Shown here in pieces: positions 36,060 to 48,845 of a stretch of DNA of 64,000 bases. The DNA comes from Caenorhabditis remanei (taxonomy: Eukaryota; Nematoda; Chromadorea; Rhabditida; Rhabditidae), in assembly GCF_010183535.1 (NCBI RefSeq), contig NC_071328.1, positions 6,820,001-6,884,000 on the forward strand, in the 5' to 3' direction. The position numbers and the translations under genes are program-made. Every line of letters starts with the position of its first letter. Within the stretch, counting starts at the first letter, position 1. Below the pieces are notes generated by a model, which saw only the letters and a list, made by a program, of their open reading frames with translations, had not been told where the DNA came from and made no database searches.

Positions 36060-36703
36060 AAAGAAGAAAGATAATGAATCACATTTATAGCACATATTCC
36101 GCAAGTCTATTGAATGCAATAAAGACTTTTTCGCTTCCAAATGCTCATTTTTGGGTCAGAAATTGAATAAACTCAGAAGATATTCTCGAATCACATTCAG
36201 TTAATTAAGAACAGTTTATTTTACATTTTGATTCGGGTTCTCTTGAAAAACGGTTTCTATTTGTTAACTTTTGTTTCAAAGAGTTAGTTTGTTGTGCCTT
36301 ATTTTTGGCGATTTTCAACTGGCTTCAGAAGTTAAAGATGGAATAAAAGGTCATTGTCATTTTTCTTGAAGTTTAAAAGTCTCGACTCATCAACAAAAAC
36401 TCCAATTAAAAATCTTAGAAACCAATGACCTGTCAATCCATACACAGTAGCAGGGAACCATTCGTCACATTCTTCTTTTTTTCATTTGAATCGGTTTCCG
36501 GTTTAGGTTCGCAATGACCAATTAAATTGTCGTCTGTCAATAGGGAATAGGTGTCTAATTACGAAACGAAAAAGGCGTTGACTAGTTTGTGTTCAAGTGC
36601 AATTGTTAGGTTTTGAGAAGAGATTCTACACTACGATCCAAACATTGTATTCGTATTTCTCTCGAAGTTTCAATTTTTCTCCGAACATTTTTCTCATTAG
36701 AAA
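36060..36703. promoter_or_regulatory. Spacer upstream of the cuticle collagen
   Basis: About 640 bases with no supported gene. An AATAAA in TGCAATAAAGACTTT near 36115-36129 is a good polyadenylation signal for the PTP-fold gene. The rest should include the collagen promoter. Confidence 0.45.
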
Positions 36704-37741
36704 ATGCTGAATTCCGGGTACATCTGGCGTCAACTGACTTCTCCAACCGTTGCCATAACACTATCTGTTAGTTCAGTTATCTATGTAACTGTCATTTGTC
36801 CACTCGTTTTTCTGTTTCTTTTCGGAGACAATTCGAATGTTTTGGAGAATGATCAATGTCCGGTTAGTCGCTTCTTATTAATTTAGTTTTTGACTGAAAT
36901 TTTTCAGATCCAAATGAGTGAACTTCGAGATAGAGTGAATCTTGTCAAGGAGCAAATCCATGAAAACATTCGACAGAAAAGAGAATTGGCATGTAAGAGG
37001 ATACTTGAATCCAAGGTGAAAAATTACAAAGAAAATTTCAGCATGTTGTGTTGGACCGCCTGGGATGAAAGGGTTTCCTGGAAAGAATTCAAGAGACGGA
37101 TACGATGGAGAAGCAGGTTAGTATAACTCATTTTCTCAAACATGCAATTATTCTATTTCCAGGTCGTGATGGTCAACCAGGTCGTCCAGCAGATGGAGAC
37201 AGTAGAATGATTTGTATCAGAGAATGTCCAGCAGGACGTCCGGGAAGAGAAGGTGGCGATGGACCAAAAGGACAGAAAGGACAACGAGGAAGAACTGGTC
37301 AACAGGGAGATTCAGCACCACCATCAATTCGAGGAGAGCCTGGAGAAAGAGGAGAAAAAGGATTCCCGGGTGTAGCCGGACCTGCTGGAGAACCGGGAGA
37401 ACCTGGAAGAGTGTATGTATCAGATGGTCCACCTGGAAAAGATGGGGAGACTGGACCACGTGGACCACCTGGAGAAAAAGGAAGAACCGGAAGAAATGGA
37501 GAAGATGGATTACCAGGAGAAAGAGGAGAAAGAGGATATCAAGGATTGAAAGGAGAAATTGGGAAGAGGGGTCCGATGGGAACATTCGGTCCGATTGGTG
37601 AGTTTTCTTTGGGAGGTTTTTTCACAATTATGAAGTTCTATTATTTCAGGACCAAAAGGAGAACCATGGCCATGCGAATCTTGTCCACCAACACGAGTCA
37701 GTCCTGGATATTATCTCAATTCTCGGAATAAGAAACATTGA
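36704..37741 (+). CDS. Cuticle collagen
   Basis: Nematode cuticle collagens are secreted, cross-linked structural proteins of the exoskeleton. Five exons (36704-36862, 36908-36992, 37042-37116, 37163-37597, 37650-37741) give 281 residues. A hydrophobic N-terminal segment (AITLSVSSVIYVTVICPLVF) acts as signal or signal-anchor, followed by the non-collagenous region with MSELRDRVNLVKEQ and a basic RQKREL. Cysteine pairs flank the triple helix: SCCVGPPG before it, CIREC between two Gly-X-Y blocks, and PWPCESCPP near the C-terminus. The main block is interrupted by short breaks (SAPPSIRGEPG, RVYVSDGPPG). The tail ends YYLNSRNKKH. No symbol is given because the family is very large and repetitive. 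Confidence 0.93.
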
Positions 37742-38502
37742 GTTTCCACTTGTCTGCATCTCTATTTTCATTGGTTTTCATAAAGTGTTATTTGAAAATT
37801 TTTGCACATAGAAAAGAATTCTAGAAGCGAAATATTACTAACAAGGAGTATAGTCGTTGTTGCAAACCACGTCTGCTTCAGAATTCCATTTTTTCAAACT
37901 ATCCATCTGAAACTAAACCCATTTTGAAGGTGGAAATGAAAATGGGTGTTACCCATTTTCAAGATGGAAAAAATTTAAAATAAATAAAAAATTTAAAATT
38001 ACAATCCCGCAATCACCGAGTCAAAAACTGATTATAGTTTACAATACGAGTTTCGTCTGTAGCTTCGTGGGGGAGGGAGGCGGCATCGCCGCCGATCAGT
38101 CAAAACTTCAAAATGGTTTCAGTAATGGTTTCCCAGTCTCAAGCCAAAAATGTCGTTCCCTGTATTTAGTGCAAATAATTCTGAGACCTCAGATGTCTCA
38201 ACCATTTTACCGTTAAAAAGCACCCGAAGTTACATCCCGAAACTTACCTTAGATTTGAAAACGGGCTGCATTGCTAACAAAAACTACCAACAAGTGAAGA
38301 AGTTATACGATCCAGCAGTAGGAGAAAATTCTGAGACCTCGATAATTTGAATTATTTGAGAAGCGCAGCAGGCGCTGTAACACCTAGAAGGGTGATGTAG
38401 AGAAGGAGGTTGAGCAGCCGTTAGGCTGCGTTAACCGACTACTTTTTCAATAATTGTTTTTGAATCGTTTTTCGTTTCTATTTTTGCGGAAATATCCAAA
38501 TC
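37742..38502. repeat. Hairpin-rich intergenic segment
   Basis: Several near-perfect short palindromes lie in this otherwise AT-rich gap: 37937-37961 (10-base arms TGAAAATGGG, loop 5), 38079-38093 (GGCGGC-ATC-GCCGCC), 38362-38376 (AGCGC/GCGCT), 38381-38394 (CACC/GGTG) and 38408-38436 (GGTT and GCAGCC pairing with GGCTGC and AACC). The word AATTCTGAGACCTC occurs at 38177-38190 and again exactly 150 bases later at 38327-38340. A reading frame at 38150-38350 spans the two copies but resembles no family I know. The segment may be a degraded mobile repeat or a structured RNA. Confidence 0.6.
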
Positions 38503-39565
38503 CACAGGTAAAGCGCGATGGGTCCATTGTGGGTCCATATGCGTCCATATCGAATATGGAACCACATAGGATCCATAATGCGTCCACATTTAAAACGCGG
38601 ATCGCACGCGGATGGAATATGGATAGGGAGGATGTCGGTCGTCCTCGAACTTCCGTGGATCGCGCGTGCATCCATATAGGATCCATATCAGTCCACGCCT
38701 GATCTGACTTTCCAACGATAATCCGATATTCCGCTTTGCGTGTTGTTTATAATAAATCGAGGCGAATTATTTTTTAGGAGTTTGCCGAAATTTTCTCCGT
38801 TTTCCAGAGTTTTCACCAATTTTTTGACAGTTTTTATTGAAAATAAATTATGGTTCACTGAATAAAAAATAATAAAGCTATTGCCGAAACAAATTTCTGT
38901 TATTTTTCACCAAAATTCGGTAATGCCATTGAGAAATTTTTTTTGGAAGTTTATGGTTATTTTCATGAGAAAAGTTAAAGGTTTCCACTATTTTTCTTTT
39001 CGGAACGACATGATAATATACATTTGCAGGTGGAATAAAAGGTAAATTGGTAAGTCTCTGTCGTTCCGAAAATAAAAAATACGGGACTTTTACTCTGTAG
39101 AAGTGTTCTTCTTTCCGGGTATTACTTGAACTCATTTTGTGTAAACCTGATAAAAAACCTACAGATCATTTTGACAAGTGAAAAACAAAAATTGATTAGT
39201 ATACTGAAATTACATAAAAGTGAAACCATAATTTGTTTTTGATGAAAAGTGAGTGGAAACGGAGAAAAGTTTGTAGACGAACAGAGTTGGACGAGAACGG
39301 AAAACGGAACTTGAAAAAACAATAGATAGAACACAATACACACCTTAAAAAACTAATAGTAGCAAAAGAATAAGTCTCTAGTATGCGAAACAGCCACAAT
39401 ATGTGGTGGTATGAACCCAATCGAATCAATGAAACCACGGATCGCGCGTGGGTGCTAAATGGATGCCGCCCGCGCGTGGATCCATATGGATCCATAATGG
39501 ATCCATCTGACATACCCACAGCATCCGCGTTTCATCCATAATGGATCCATCGCGCTTTACCTGTG
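38503..39565. mobile_element. Non-autonomous element with 30-base terminal inverted repeats
   Basis: The left end (38503-38532) begins CACAGGTAAAGCGCGATGG and the right end (39536-39565) is its reverse complement, matching over 30 bases with about 2 differences. Internal to each end are sub-repeats built on GGATCCAT, TATGGATCC and CGCGCGTGGAT. The core (about 38700-39420) is AT-rich and includes a small inverted pair, TTCGGAACGACA near 38999 and TGTCGTTCCGAA near 39059. No transposase is present. Both flanks show the dinucleotide TC next to the ends, a possible short target duplication but too small to rely on. This looks like a MITE or foldback DNA transposon. Confidence 0.8.
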
Positions 39566-40234
39566 TCTTTCTTCACTCATTCTTATTATCCCTTGTTTGA
39601 GTGTATTTCAAGTAGTGGTCTTTATTTCTTATTACGTAATTGATCATGTTTTTGTACACAGATATTTTTTGTCTATTTTCTTGAATTCATTAATTAAAAA
39701 CACTGATATTCAGTTTATTTGACATTTGAATATTCAACAAGTCAATGAATCTCGAGAATGAGATTTTCTGTTCACAACCAAATTAAAAAGAGAGATTGAT
39801 ACGTGGATATGCAATCTGGAAAAAAATGTCAACACAACCAAAATAGCGAAAAAAGACTAGATTATGACGGTAAAAAGTGGAAAGAAAGAAGAGAGCGGAG
39901 TACTGTAGAATGACTGTTGAGAAACAGTAAAGAAGAAAAGAACGGGAGATCCGCATTTCCCAGGGACAGAGACAGGAAAAGAAGAAGCACACGAGATGGA
40001 CCCAGGCAATAGTAAGAAAAGAGAAAGAAAAGAGAAACACAGGGTTTGAAAATTATAAGTACAAATTCACTTCTCCAGAATCTGGAATACTTCGACAGCT
40101 TTCATGTTTTCACTCCGGAGAAGTGACCTCATATTCAATCTTATACCCAAAAAAAAAGAAGAAAAAAGTTATATACATACAAAGTATCAATCTAAGAAAG
40201 AGTATCAATTATACTAAATTTTGAAAGGATTCGA
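39566..40234. other. Spacer downstream of pamn-1
   Basis: About 670 bases containing the 3' flank of pamn-1 (minus strand) and the right flank of the inverted-repeat element. Purine-rich plus-strand sequence runs from about 39860 to 40050. No gene is supported. Confidence 0.4.
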
Positions 40235-43200
40235 TTAATCGCTCTCCGATCCATCACTGATGAATCCGACGGTTTCTTCGGTTCGTAGAGGTTTGAATCC
40301 CTGAAAACTATTTGATTTTGATGTGAAAGGATACATCGGAAAACAATTAAGTTACAGTATTCTAGGAGAACACGTGCAGATCTCGATACAATTTCAAAAC
40401 AAATGTACTCACAACATTGCTTCGACTCACTCTTTTATCGAAAAGTGATCCTCCGTTTTCCAAATTTCGACATCTTCTCCTAACACAATAAGCTCCCAAA
40501 ACAAGAATGGCAATTGCTAATAGGACGAAAAATGAGTTGTATTTTGCATCTGCTGGAGCCAAAGAAGGCCATCCAATTGAGATTGAAGACATTGACGTCA
40601 TTGATTCTTCCCGTTGAACCTGAAAGCCGTCATTAATGTTATTAAAAGCGTTAAGGTACAAAAAACTGAAATCAATTTATTCCGTTTTCGAAAAAAGCAA
40701 TAAATGAGTTCAATTCTATTTATGTTTAGTGTTCTTCTTTTTGAATCTGAAATGTTTCTATTTTTGTCTGAAACTAATCAGAAGCAGGATTCCTTTTCTG
40801 ATTTTTCTTACCTTAAACTGCCAAAGTCTTGCTTTTCCTTCAGCAATATCTCCAACGAATATCGTATCTCCATCAGGTGAGACTCTCAAACAATGAGGTT
40901 GCCCGAATTGCGGTCCCATTTGTTCTCTCTTTCCACGTGTCGCTGGTCCAAAAGCATATTCGATCAAACCGGTTCCAGATCTTCCAACGAACACAGCGAT
41001 TCCCTCTGATTCGTGGCCCATTATCTGAAAAAATTTTAGTTGCAGACTCAAATGCGTTTGAGACTGTTTGGATACTTACCGGTCTTCCAGGAACCATGAA
41101 CACGTAGTCTTCGTGACTGGCAGCTGAGTAGATATTCGTGAACATTCTGAAATTGAACGTTTTATGGATATGTTTGTTTTTTTTTTCAATTGTAAGAAAA
41201 TAAAGTTTTTGAAGAAAATAAATTTCTGAAACCTACGTGGATTTGAATTCCTCGATGACATGTCCTTGAGTTGTCATGTGTTGAACTCTTCCATTTTCTC
41301 TATCAGTCACCAATATCCGACCGGCAGAATCAGAAACAATGTCATGTGGAAGGTTGAATTGGCCGGCTTCTTCTCCAGGTAAACCGAATTGTTGCTGAAA
41401 AATGCATTGTTCGGAAAAACTATTTCAAAAAGAAACTAACAATTCGGTTTCCATTCAAATCCAACACAACAACTCGACTATTACAGTATCCATCAGTCAC
41501 ATACAACTGATCTCCGATTCGAGTGATTCCTGAATATTTATCGATTACTTATCCTAATATTATCACAATCAATACCTGTTGGTTTACAGAAATGCTTCTC
41601 ATCAGGTCCCGGAAGCATCGACTCTCCAGTTGTCCATACATTTTTCAATTCATTTCCCTCGATTCTCCATTTAGATACTGTATGTGAACCAACATCTGTC
41701 GTGTACACGTTATCATCTTTATCCACGTATATTCCATGTGGAAGATAGAATTTTCCCCCTCCCAATTTCTTCTCAATTCTTGTTTGATTTCCCTGATAAG
41801 AAATGACGAGAATGACTGGATCTTTGATTGGACTCTTCTCCAAAAGTATATTATAATTGTCGAATGTACTGAAAAGAAACGGATGAACAGACAAACAGAT
41901 TGACACTTCTCACTTTGCATCCCAAACTCGTTCAGCTCGATGGAAAACCAACAGTTCCTTCTGATTATTGAATGCCAATCCAGCAACTTGCCCTAGTTTA
42001 ACACCTCCTAATGTTTCATGAATCGCCTCTTGTACAATTCCAAATGGAACTTTTGACTGATGTGCGTGATGCTCCAATTCCGGTCGAGATGGAAGTAATT
42101 CGAATCCATCAACTGGATAATCTTTCATCAATTGCGGAGAGTCCTGGGCACAAATTGCTCCTTGAGGATATGGATTGTCGAGTTTAGCATCATAATGGAA
42201 CATCATATAGAAGTTACACATCTCATCAACACCCATTGCTCTGAAATTCTCTAGTTAAAAAAAAATATTCTTCAGAAATTAACATTTGGGAATGAATGTT
42301 TAACTGACTCACCCCATATTAACTGTTCTATTCTTATCCATACTATCAAATCTACAAGACGCAGACATTTGATCTCCTCTCCCAATAGTCAACTTCGATG
42401 GAATCGCCTCAAAAAGTTGTGGCCATTGCGGATTTCTTTTTCCAATTTTCGTCCAGTGTCCATCATGTTTAAAGAATGCAGACACTAATCTTCCCATTGC
42501 ATGTGTATGAGTTCGGAACGCAAATGGATGAATTGGAGTCGTTGATTGGAACATACACGTGATATTGTTCTGAAATTTCAGACTAAAATCGTTCTTATCA
42601 GAGTATATCTTACCTGGAAAGCAGGTAACTGTGGTGGAATCGGAGTTCCACTGACAAATAGCATTACAGCTGCCAAATTCATTGGTTTCCGTTGAGAAAT
42701 ATGCATTGTCACACCAGAAAAATCGTGAATTTCTCCAGCGAATGGCTGAGCATAATGGACTTGTAAAACAAAGTATTTGATACCATCCTGTTCATGTCCA
42801 ACTGAGAATGCCACGTCTTTCGGGAGAACGAGATTTGGAGCATTTCTAGCCCATGCGTAGAGGATATAACTACCTCCTCCCCATCCGCATGTCTCCATTC
42901 CTCTCCAGAATCCTTGTTCACTTGCTGGCATTGTGCATCCATACAGGAGCATGTGATGAACACGATCAGCATGAGCCATTGGTTCGAATCCGACTAAAGA
43001 ATTGAGTTTTGAGTTTTTGTTTCTGCTCGGAGGCATTTATCTATGTAACTAACCAACATATCCAGGTGTTGCTTCCACCGAAACAGCCACGTAGTCATCT
43101 GTCTGCAAATATTGTTTATTAATTAGATCTATTATATTTCATCTTGTTTTCAGCAGTGCTTATCAAAAGTTTTTGTGTTCAAAACTCAGTTCACTCACTC

Positions 43201-43640
43201 CAATTTCATGTTTTTTTAAATTGAATTCGAGTGGTGAACACTATGATTATAATGTCAATCAAGATGTGAATGTGTCGGAATGAATGGTGTCTGTCGGTGA
43301 CTGTACAATTATTTGCATATTCATATGTTTTTTTGTTCTTTTCACGGTCACAAAAAGATGGCGAAACGATGTTTTGATTCGGAATGAACAATATTGTTTT
43401 TTATTAGGTGTTCTAGTTGGTCATGCTTTCAAAATACGAGCAATTTAATTTTCAGAACCTACGCAAAACATCGTATTTTAAATGAAAAATAATCTAGAAA
43501 CTAACTTTTTGAGGAGAATATCCGATCATTTGAATCGTAAACTTCTGAATTTCTTCATTTTTTGTCGTTCGAACTGCTGCCGAACAACAACAGAATGATA
43601 GTGATATTAATAATAAATTGAAAAGAATTCGGTCGTTCAT
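40235..43640 (-). CDS. pamn-1: Bifunctional peptidylglycine alpha-amidating monooxygenase (PHM and PAL)
   Basis: PAM converts C-terminal glycine of neuropeptide precursors to an alpha-amide in two steps (PHM hydroxylation, PAL lyase) in the secretory pathway. Twelve exons (43640-43506, 43102-43054, 42993-42614, 42569-42313, 42240-41914, 41868-41576, 41529-41441, 41394-41237, 41146-41080, 41024-40812, 40619-40413, 40300-40235) give 746 residues. The protein has a signal peptide (MNDRILFNLLLISLSFCCCS). PHM copper ligands are visible: HHMLLYGC and QVHYAQ (CuH site), RTHTHAMG and DEMCNFYMM (CuM site). The PAL half has NHL-like repeats (YLPHGIYVDKDDNVYTTDVG, FNLPHDIVSDSAGRILVTDR, FGQPHCLRVSPDGDTIFVGD). 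A transmembrane segment (FFVLLAIAILVLGAYCV) precedes a short basic tail. TTTTTCCAG lies 2 bases before the ATG, a probable trans-splice site. It is the full two-domain form, not the split form seen in flies. Confidence 0.97.
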
Positions 43641-46600
43641 ACCTGGAAAAAGTGAGGAATTATTAGTAGAAGTATGGAAAGTCGAAGAATTATAATACCA
43701 AAAGTACACGGAGAAGATGATGATGAGGAAATTAAAATTCCAAAAATTCCAGGAAATAACACCAAAAAAGTGTTATTGATAAGACAAAAACGATGATAAG
43801 AGTGTCGAAATAGATAAAAGAAACACCGCCAAGACAGGAAAAGTAAGTGGAATAGAACACGAGGAAACTTTTTTTTGTATTCGTTTCTTTGTTGGTTTCA
43901 AATCCGGTTACCCTCATTTCCTAACCCGAAAACGCTATTCTAGGTAAATCTTGGAAACTTGTTCTCCAAAATTCTCCCACGTTTCTTATTGTTTTTTTCG
44001 CCTCCTTAACTAATTGTACACAAAGTAAAAAGACGAAGAAGAGAGGAAGTGAAGAAGTAAACAAGTAAGAAGAAACGATGAGAAGAAGAAGAAAAAGAAG
44101 AAGAAGAAGAAGAAGAAGAAGGACACCTGGTCGGATTGGCATGGATTTGTATTACGAATAGTATTCGCTGATCGGATGAAAAAACGACTGGAAATTATAG
44201 AGAATAGAGAGAGAGAGAGAGAAGAGGAAGTAAACTGAACAGAAAGAAAAAAATAAGAACAATTTAGGGGTGGTCGCAAATGACTAATAGCTTGATGAAG
44301 AAGGTAAACTTTGATTTTAACTTTTGCATTTTCTACTCCTTACAACCATACTAATTTTTATAACTCACTATCAGAGCTCCCTCCGAAGATCAGTATATTT
44401 CATTGAAAAGTTTTCCGCTGAGAATTTTTCGTTTTTCTTTTCAAATTGAAGCGAAGTTCCGATGACTCCCCTTCGAAGTTTTTCATTGGCTTCCGGAGGA
44501 TTCGTATAGAAAGTTGTAAAATGAAAAACGATTTCCTACGATTGCAGAGTGAAGTGTTCTATAATTCTCGGATTTTGTTCAGAGGGCTAATATTGAAAAA
44601 AAGAGTTTTGTACATTGCTGCACATCAGAATTAATCTTAATTTTATAAAGAACATTTTTAATTCCCTTCTCAAAATTTTCACTAAATTCTTTCTTCCTTC
44701 TCGAATTCCAGAATAAGTAAAAAGAGTAAAAGTCAGGAAAAAGTCACACATAAAGTAGATTCATCATATCCGTTTTGAAAAGACTCCAGAATCTAAAATT
44801 ACACACTCTTCCATCCATCCGTACGCAGAAAAACTAAGAAACGTCATTTTTTGAAACGTCAGTGAAGAGGAAAAAGGAGCGAAAAGAAGAAAAAGCCGAG
44901 AGTGAAAATGATGGTTTCAGAGAAATATCTGTTGTCGAGAGGGAAATTGAAATCAAACCAGAAAAATGTCATTCAGAAATGTTCTGATAAACCTGATAGA
45001 AACGAAATATTCTAGACTTTCAATTGAAAAGAAATCCAAAAAAACTACAGTAATTCTCAGATTTCCTACAGTACCTAAAGTACAGTATACCCACTGTAAA
45101 ACCGTGTTCGTAATTCTGGGTTTTGATATTACTTCAAGTGTTTTGAACTCAAAAAACAAAACATTCAAAACATTCCGACAATTCGTTTTTATCTCAAAAC
45201 AATTTAGATACTCTGCAACCGAAATATGATAATTTGATATGGGAATATCTCAATATAATTGTGGGAATTCTCGTATGACTCAAAGCAATTCATTGCAGAC
45301 TATGGGAATAGTGAGTAACAATGAAGCTTCGAATGTCTTGGACCCTTTTGGTTGTCTCTTTTCATTTAATTATAGACATAATTAGTTCAATTTGGTACAT
45401 TTCAGTCAAGAATTTAGGGTTGAAAAACGTCATTTTGCATCAGTGGAAACGGGGCTAAACAGCTTATCAAAAAGAAAAACAATTCGAGAATATAGTTTTA
45501 AATAATATGAAAACAAGAGGCTTCTTCTTCCTCCTCCGCATGGCCTTTCCCTATCGCTGACCTGACAGCAATCCAAAGAAGGAACAACACAATAGACTGT
45601 AAAACGGAGAGACGCAGACAGTTAGACGCTCTCGCAAAAGGACCTTTCATTTCTCTGCGTCTCTGAATGACGTGTTCGTCTCAAAAGGAGCGAGAGACTC
45701 AGAGATTCTTCCTATTTGGGGAATCTGCGTGTGGATTCGAAAAACGCACGGTGTTTGGCCAACAACACGCATCAGATTCTTATTTTGAAGGGGCGGAGGA
45801 CACAATAAGTGAACATCACGTGGCAAATGATGTTTTCAGATTGCAAAGAAATATTCGGTCATTAATGATTGAAAAGTTGAGAAGACTCCTAGTTTTGAAC
45901 GAAAAATACAATAAAGACTTCAAATCGATTATTTGTTTCATTTTTTGCAATAAAATCAACTCGATCATCCGAAAATTGTATAGTTCACTCTTGGCTCCGC
46001 CTTTTTACACGTGTCAATTTTTTCAACTGATTACCTCATTACCCTAGCTCGAAAAGTTCTACACTCATTGATGAACTTCCCCTTACATAAGTCTATATAG
46101 AAGTAATAAAACTTTTCTATCACTGACCTAGAAAGGAAAAGAACTAAAATGATAACAGACGATGACGAATTTCTCATCAGAATTCAGAAGAAGTCAGTGT
46201 AGACGCTGAGTGAAGTCAATAAACATTCGAAAAATGTCCTCGAAAACAAGATAAATTCTCTTTTTTTTTTTAAGTTTCAGAAAAATAATCTTTAGCAAAA
46301 AGTAGGGAACTGTAATAATCTCACTTAGGTCGTTTCCAATTCTGTTAAGAATAAATAACACAGCTATATTCATTTAGTTTTATAAGTTTAAAGAAATAGA
46401 AAACATACCGGAAAAGACGGACGATTCGTCAAAACTGTCGCCACAATGAGAGCTTTCAACGTTTCTTTCAGTAATATATAGAGCCTTTGTGGCTGAATTC
46501 AACCTAAACTTAGCTCCACCCATCAGAGAGCCAATCAGGAGGGAGTAAAGTAAAATGAAGAAAAGAAGAATTAAAGAGACAGAATTCTCGGAAAAGGAGA

Positions 46601-48845
46601 AATCTCGTGTTTCAAGGCGAAAAGACTTATTAAAAAAGAACTGACAGAATTTAATCTCGTTAAAAGGCCATTACAAAACTGATTTATTAGAAAATTGGGA
46701 CAAGATGAAATTGGTATTTCCGAGAATCGACACGTTCTGAGAAACGAACATTTGGAATGGGCGGTTTTATGGTCTTCGAGGAAAAGTAACAGAGAGTATA
46801 GATAAGGGAAGGTGAGCAGATAAAGATAAGAAATACGGTATCCCTGATGAGATCAGAAAGCAAGGAAAGAGAGAAAAAAAAGAAACTCCGCGAAAGAAAA
46901 AAATTATGAATATTGTGGTAAATCCATCAAAAATACACGATGAAATCAGAAGATGATGATGATTTTATTTGATAAGATGTGACATTTTGTGGGTGTTTGG
47001 AATTAGAGATTATCTTCTTCTTGTTTCCTTTTTTATTATCTATTATCCAAAAGCAGAGATGTATGATTCTACTCATCAGTTTTATTAATAACTTCCAATT
47101 TTCTTTCGACTTTTGAAATAAATCATTACCTTTTCTGAATTTGTTAGTTTATTTAAAAGCAATCAAAGGTGTCTCATGTTTCCTAAATAAGCCCATATGA
47201 CCATCTAATACAGTAATCTTCTTCTCGTTTGAAACCATGAAAAGGATGTTGACTAAGTCTTATAGTAATACTAATTTTCTCGCTACAGTTTTCTCGGCGA
47301 GACATTTTTGAACTACAAATTCAAACAAACAAATTCATTTCCCAAGGAGTTTTCGAAACCTTGAATATTTGTTTCCGGATGGCAATTTTAGGTTAGAATT
47401 TCGACGATTGTTTATCAGAGACCTCACAAATAGATTTAAAAAGGAGACGAAACTTCTAGCTCTATGCTCATTTTTGACTTCAACTGCTGCCTGGAACTCA
47501 TAGATTTACCACTTGTTTCTCTATATCAGGTTCTTCTCATCTCTTACGAAAAGCTGATATTTCTTCTTCTTTTTCTTCTATTTCCTCCCAATTTTGAGAT
47601 AAATAACGTAACGGAGATAAGAATTAGAGTAGAGATGAATTGAATGGAAACACACGACCAAGGTCTCGTTGTCTATTCTTTTTCACATTCTTCTTCATTC
47701 TTCTTCTTCATTTGCAGATACACTCGATTCTTTTTCTATATTCCTACGCGTTAAAACTTTATTACATGCGTTCTAAAAATCAAAAGGAAAATCGATATGA
47801 ACTTTCTATTGACTCTTCGCCCAATTGTTGCAAACAGTAAGTTCTTTCTTTTATTTATTTTGTCGGCTTCTGTGAGTTAGACTGGAATGTATTGAACACG
47901 AAAATTATTTTCACACTTTTTTATTGTCAATCGAACTATAATAAGTAACAAGCAGTGTGGTTTTTGATTGGGAGGGGAAAAAAACAATATAATTTTGATA
48001 AAATGATGAACATTAATTTCCCATTCAAAATCAAATTCCGAAAACATTTCGGATACAGAACAAAGATATGAAAATCTAATTGGCTAGAGCTCAGTACTCA
48101 TCGTGTGAACGTTTTTGCGTTGCACACAACGAGAATAATGTAACCTAATTTCCGAGTCCCGATCGGAGGGGTATTCACAAAAAATGGGAGGGGTAACAAA
48201 ATTTGAGTCACTTTTTGATTTGAGCAAAATCACTGGAAATGTTTGAAACGGTTGGGCAAAATTTTGCGGTAAATGAAAAATTGTCTAAAAAAAGATTTTA
48301 AAGGATACTTTTTGGAGGGAAACAAAAAACGGGTGATGAAATCAGTCACAGAACATTAACCCGGTCGTGATTTGAATAATTGATATTGTTAGAAGAATAC
48401 TATGTTTTATATTTTGAATATAACTAATTTTAAGGTGTTTTTAATAGATATAGATTGTGGCTGGTGTGGTGGTGTTAATAATAGGAAGAAGATAGATGAA
48501 ATGTTGGGATTGGTGGAGAGATGACAACGAATGATAATAATAAAATAAAGTAGAAATAATCGGGTCTTAGAACTACCGGAGAGGGTGGGGAATGGAATGG
48601 GAAAGAGTATGAGAATAATTGTTGTGGAGAGAAGAGGACACTTTAAATTGAACAATTTTTTAAAGAAAGTAGCTTCGAAAAAATTTGAGTAGCATGAAAA
48701 TACGAAGTCCGATAGATATGTTATGTAGTTCCTCTTCTCTCAATCACAACAAACACTCAACAAAAAATTATGAAAAGAAAAACAACAAAAAACGGGTATA
48801 ATTTCAACAATCATTCTATATTACGATAAGATGACTCTAAGGTCT
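43641..48845. other. 5.2-kb intergenic stretch with no supported gene
   Basis: This interval between pamn-1 (5' side) and npp-7 (3' side) is AT-rich and holds low-complexity runs, including GAA repeats at about 44081-44122 and GA repeats at about 44204-44222. Frames such as 44446-44634, 45667-46047 and 47640-47840 lack family resemblance and paired splice sites. A small inverted pair GCCACAA/TTGTGGC occurs near 46439 and 46488. It may hold distal pamn-1 promoter elements or unannotated noncoding RNAs. Confidence 0.45.
44081..44122. repeat. GAA trinucleotide repeat
   Basis: A run of GAA/AGA units, slightly interrupted by AAAA, lies upstream of pamn-1. On the minus strand it yields poly-leucine or poly-phenylalanine frames, which are artefacts of the repeat. 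Confidence 0.8.

Noticed and set aside
37212..37601. Long alternative frames overlapping the collagen
   Set aside because: The Gly-X-Y repeat leaves other frames open; only the collagen frame splices consistently.
43921..44279. Leucine- or phenylalanine-rich minus-strand frames
   Set aside because: They translate the GAA and GA microsatellites and are artefacts.
45667..46047. 126-codon plus-strand frame in the large intergenic interval
   Set aside because: No homology that I recognise and no supporting splice or trans-splice site.
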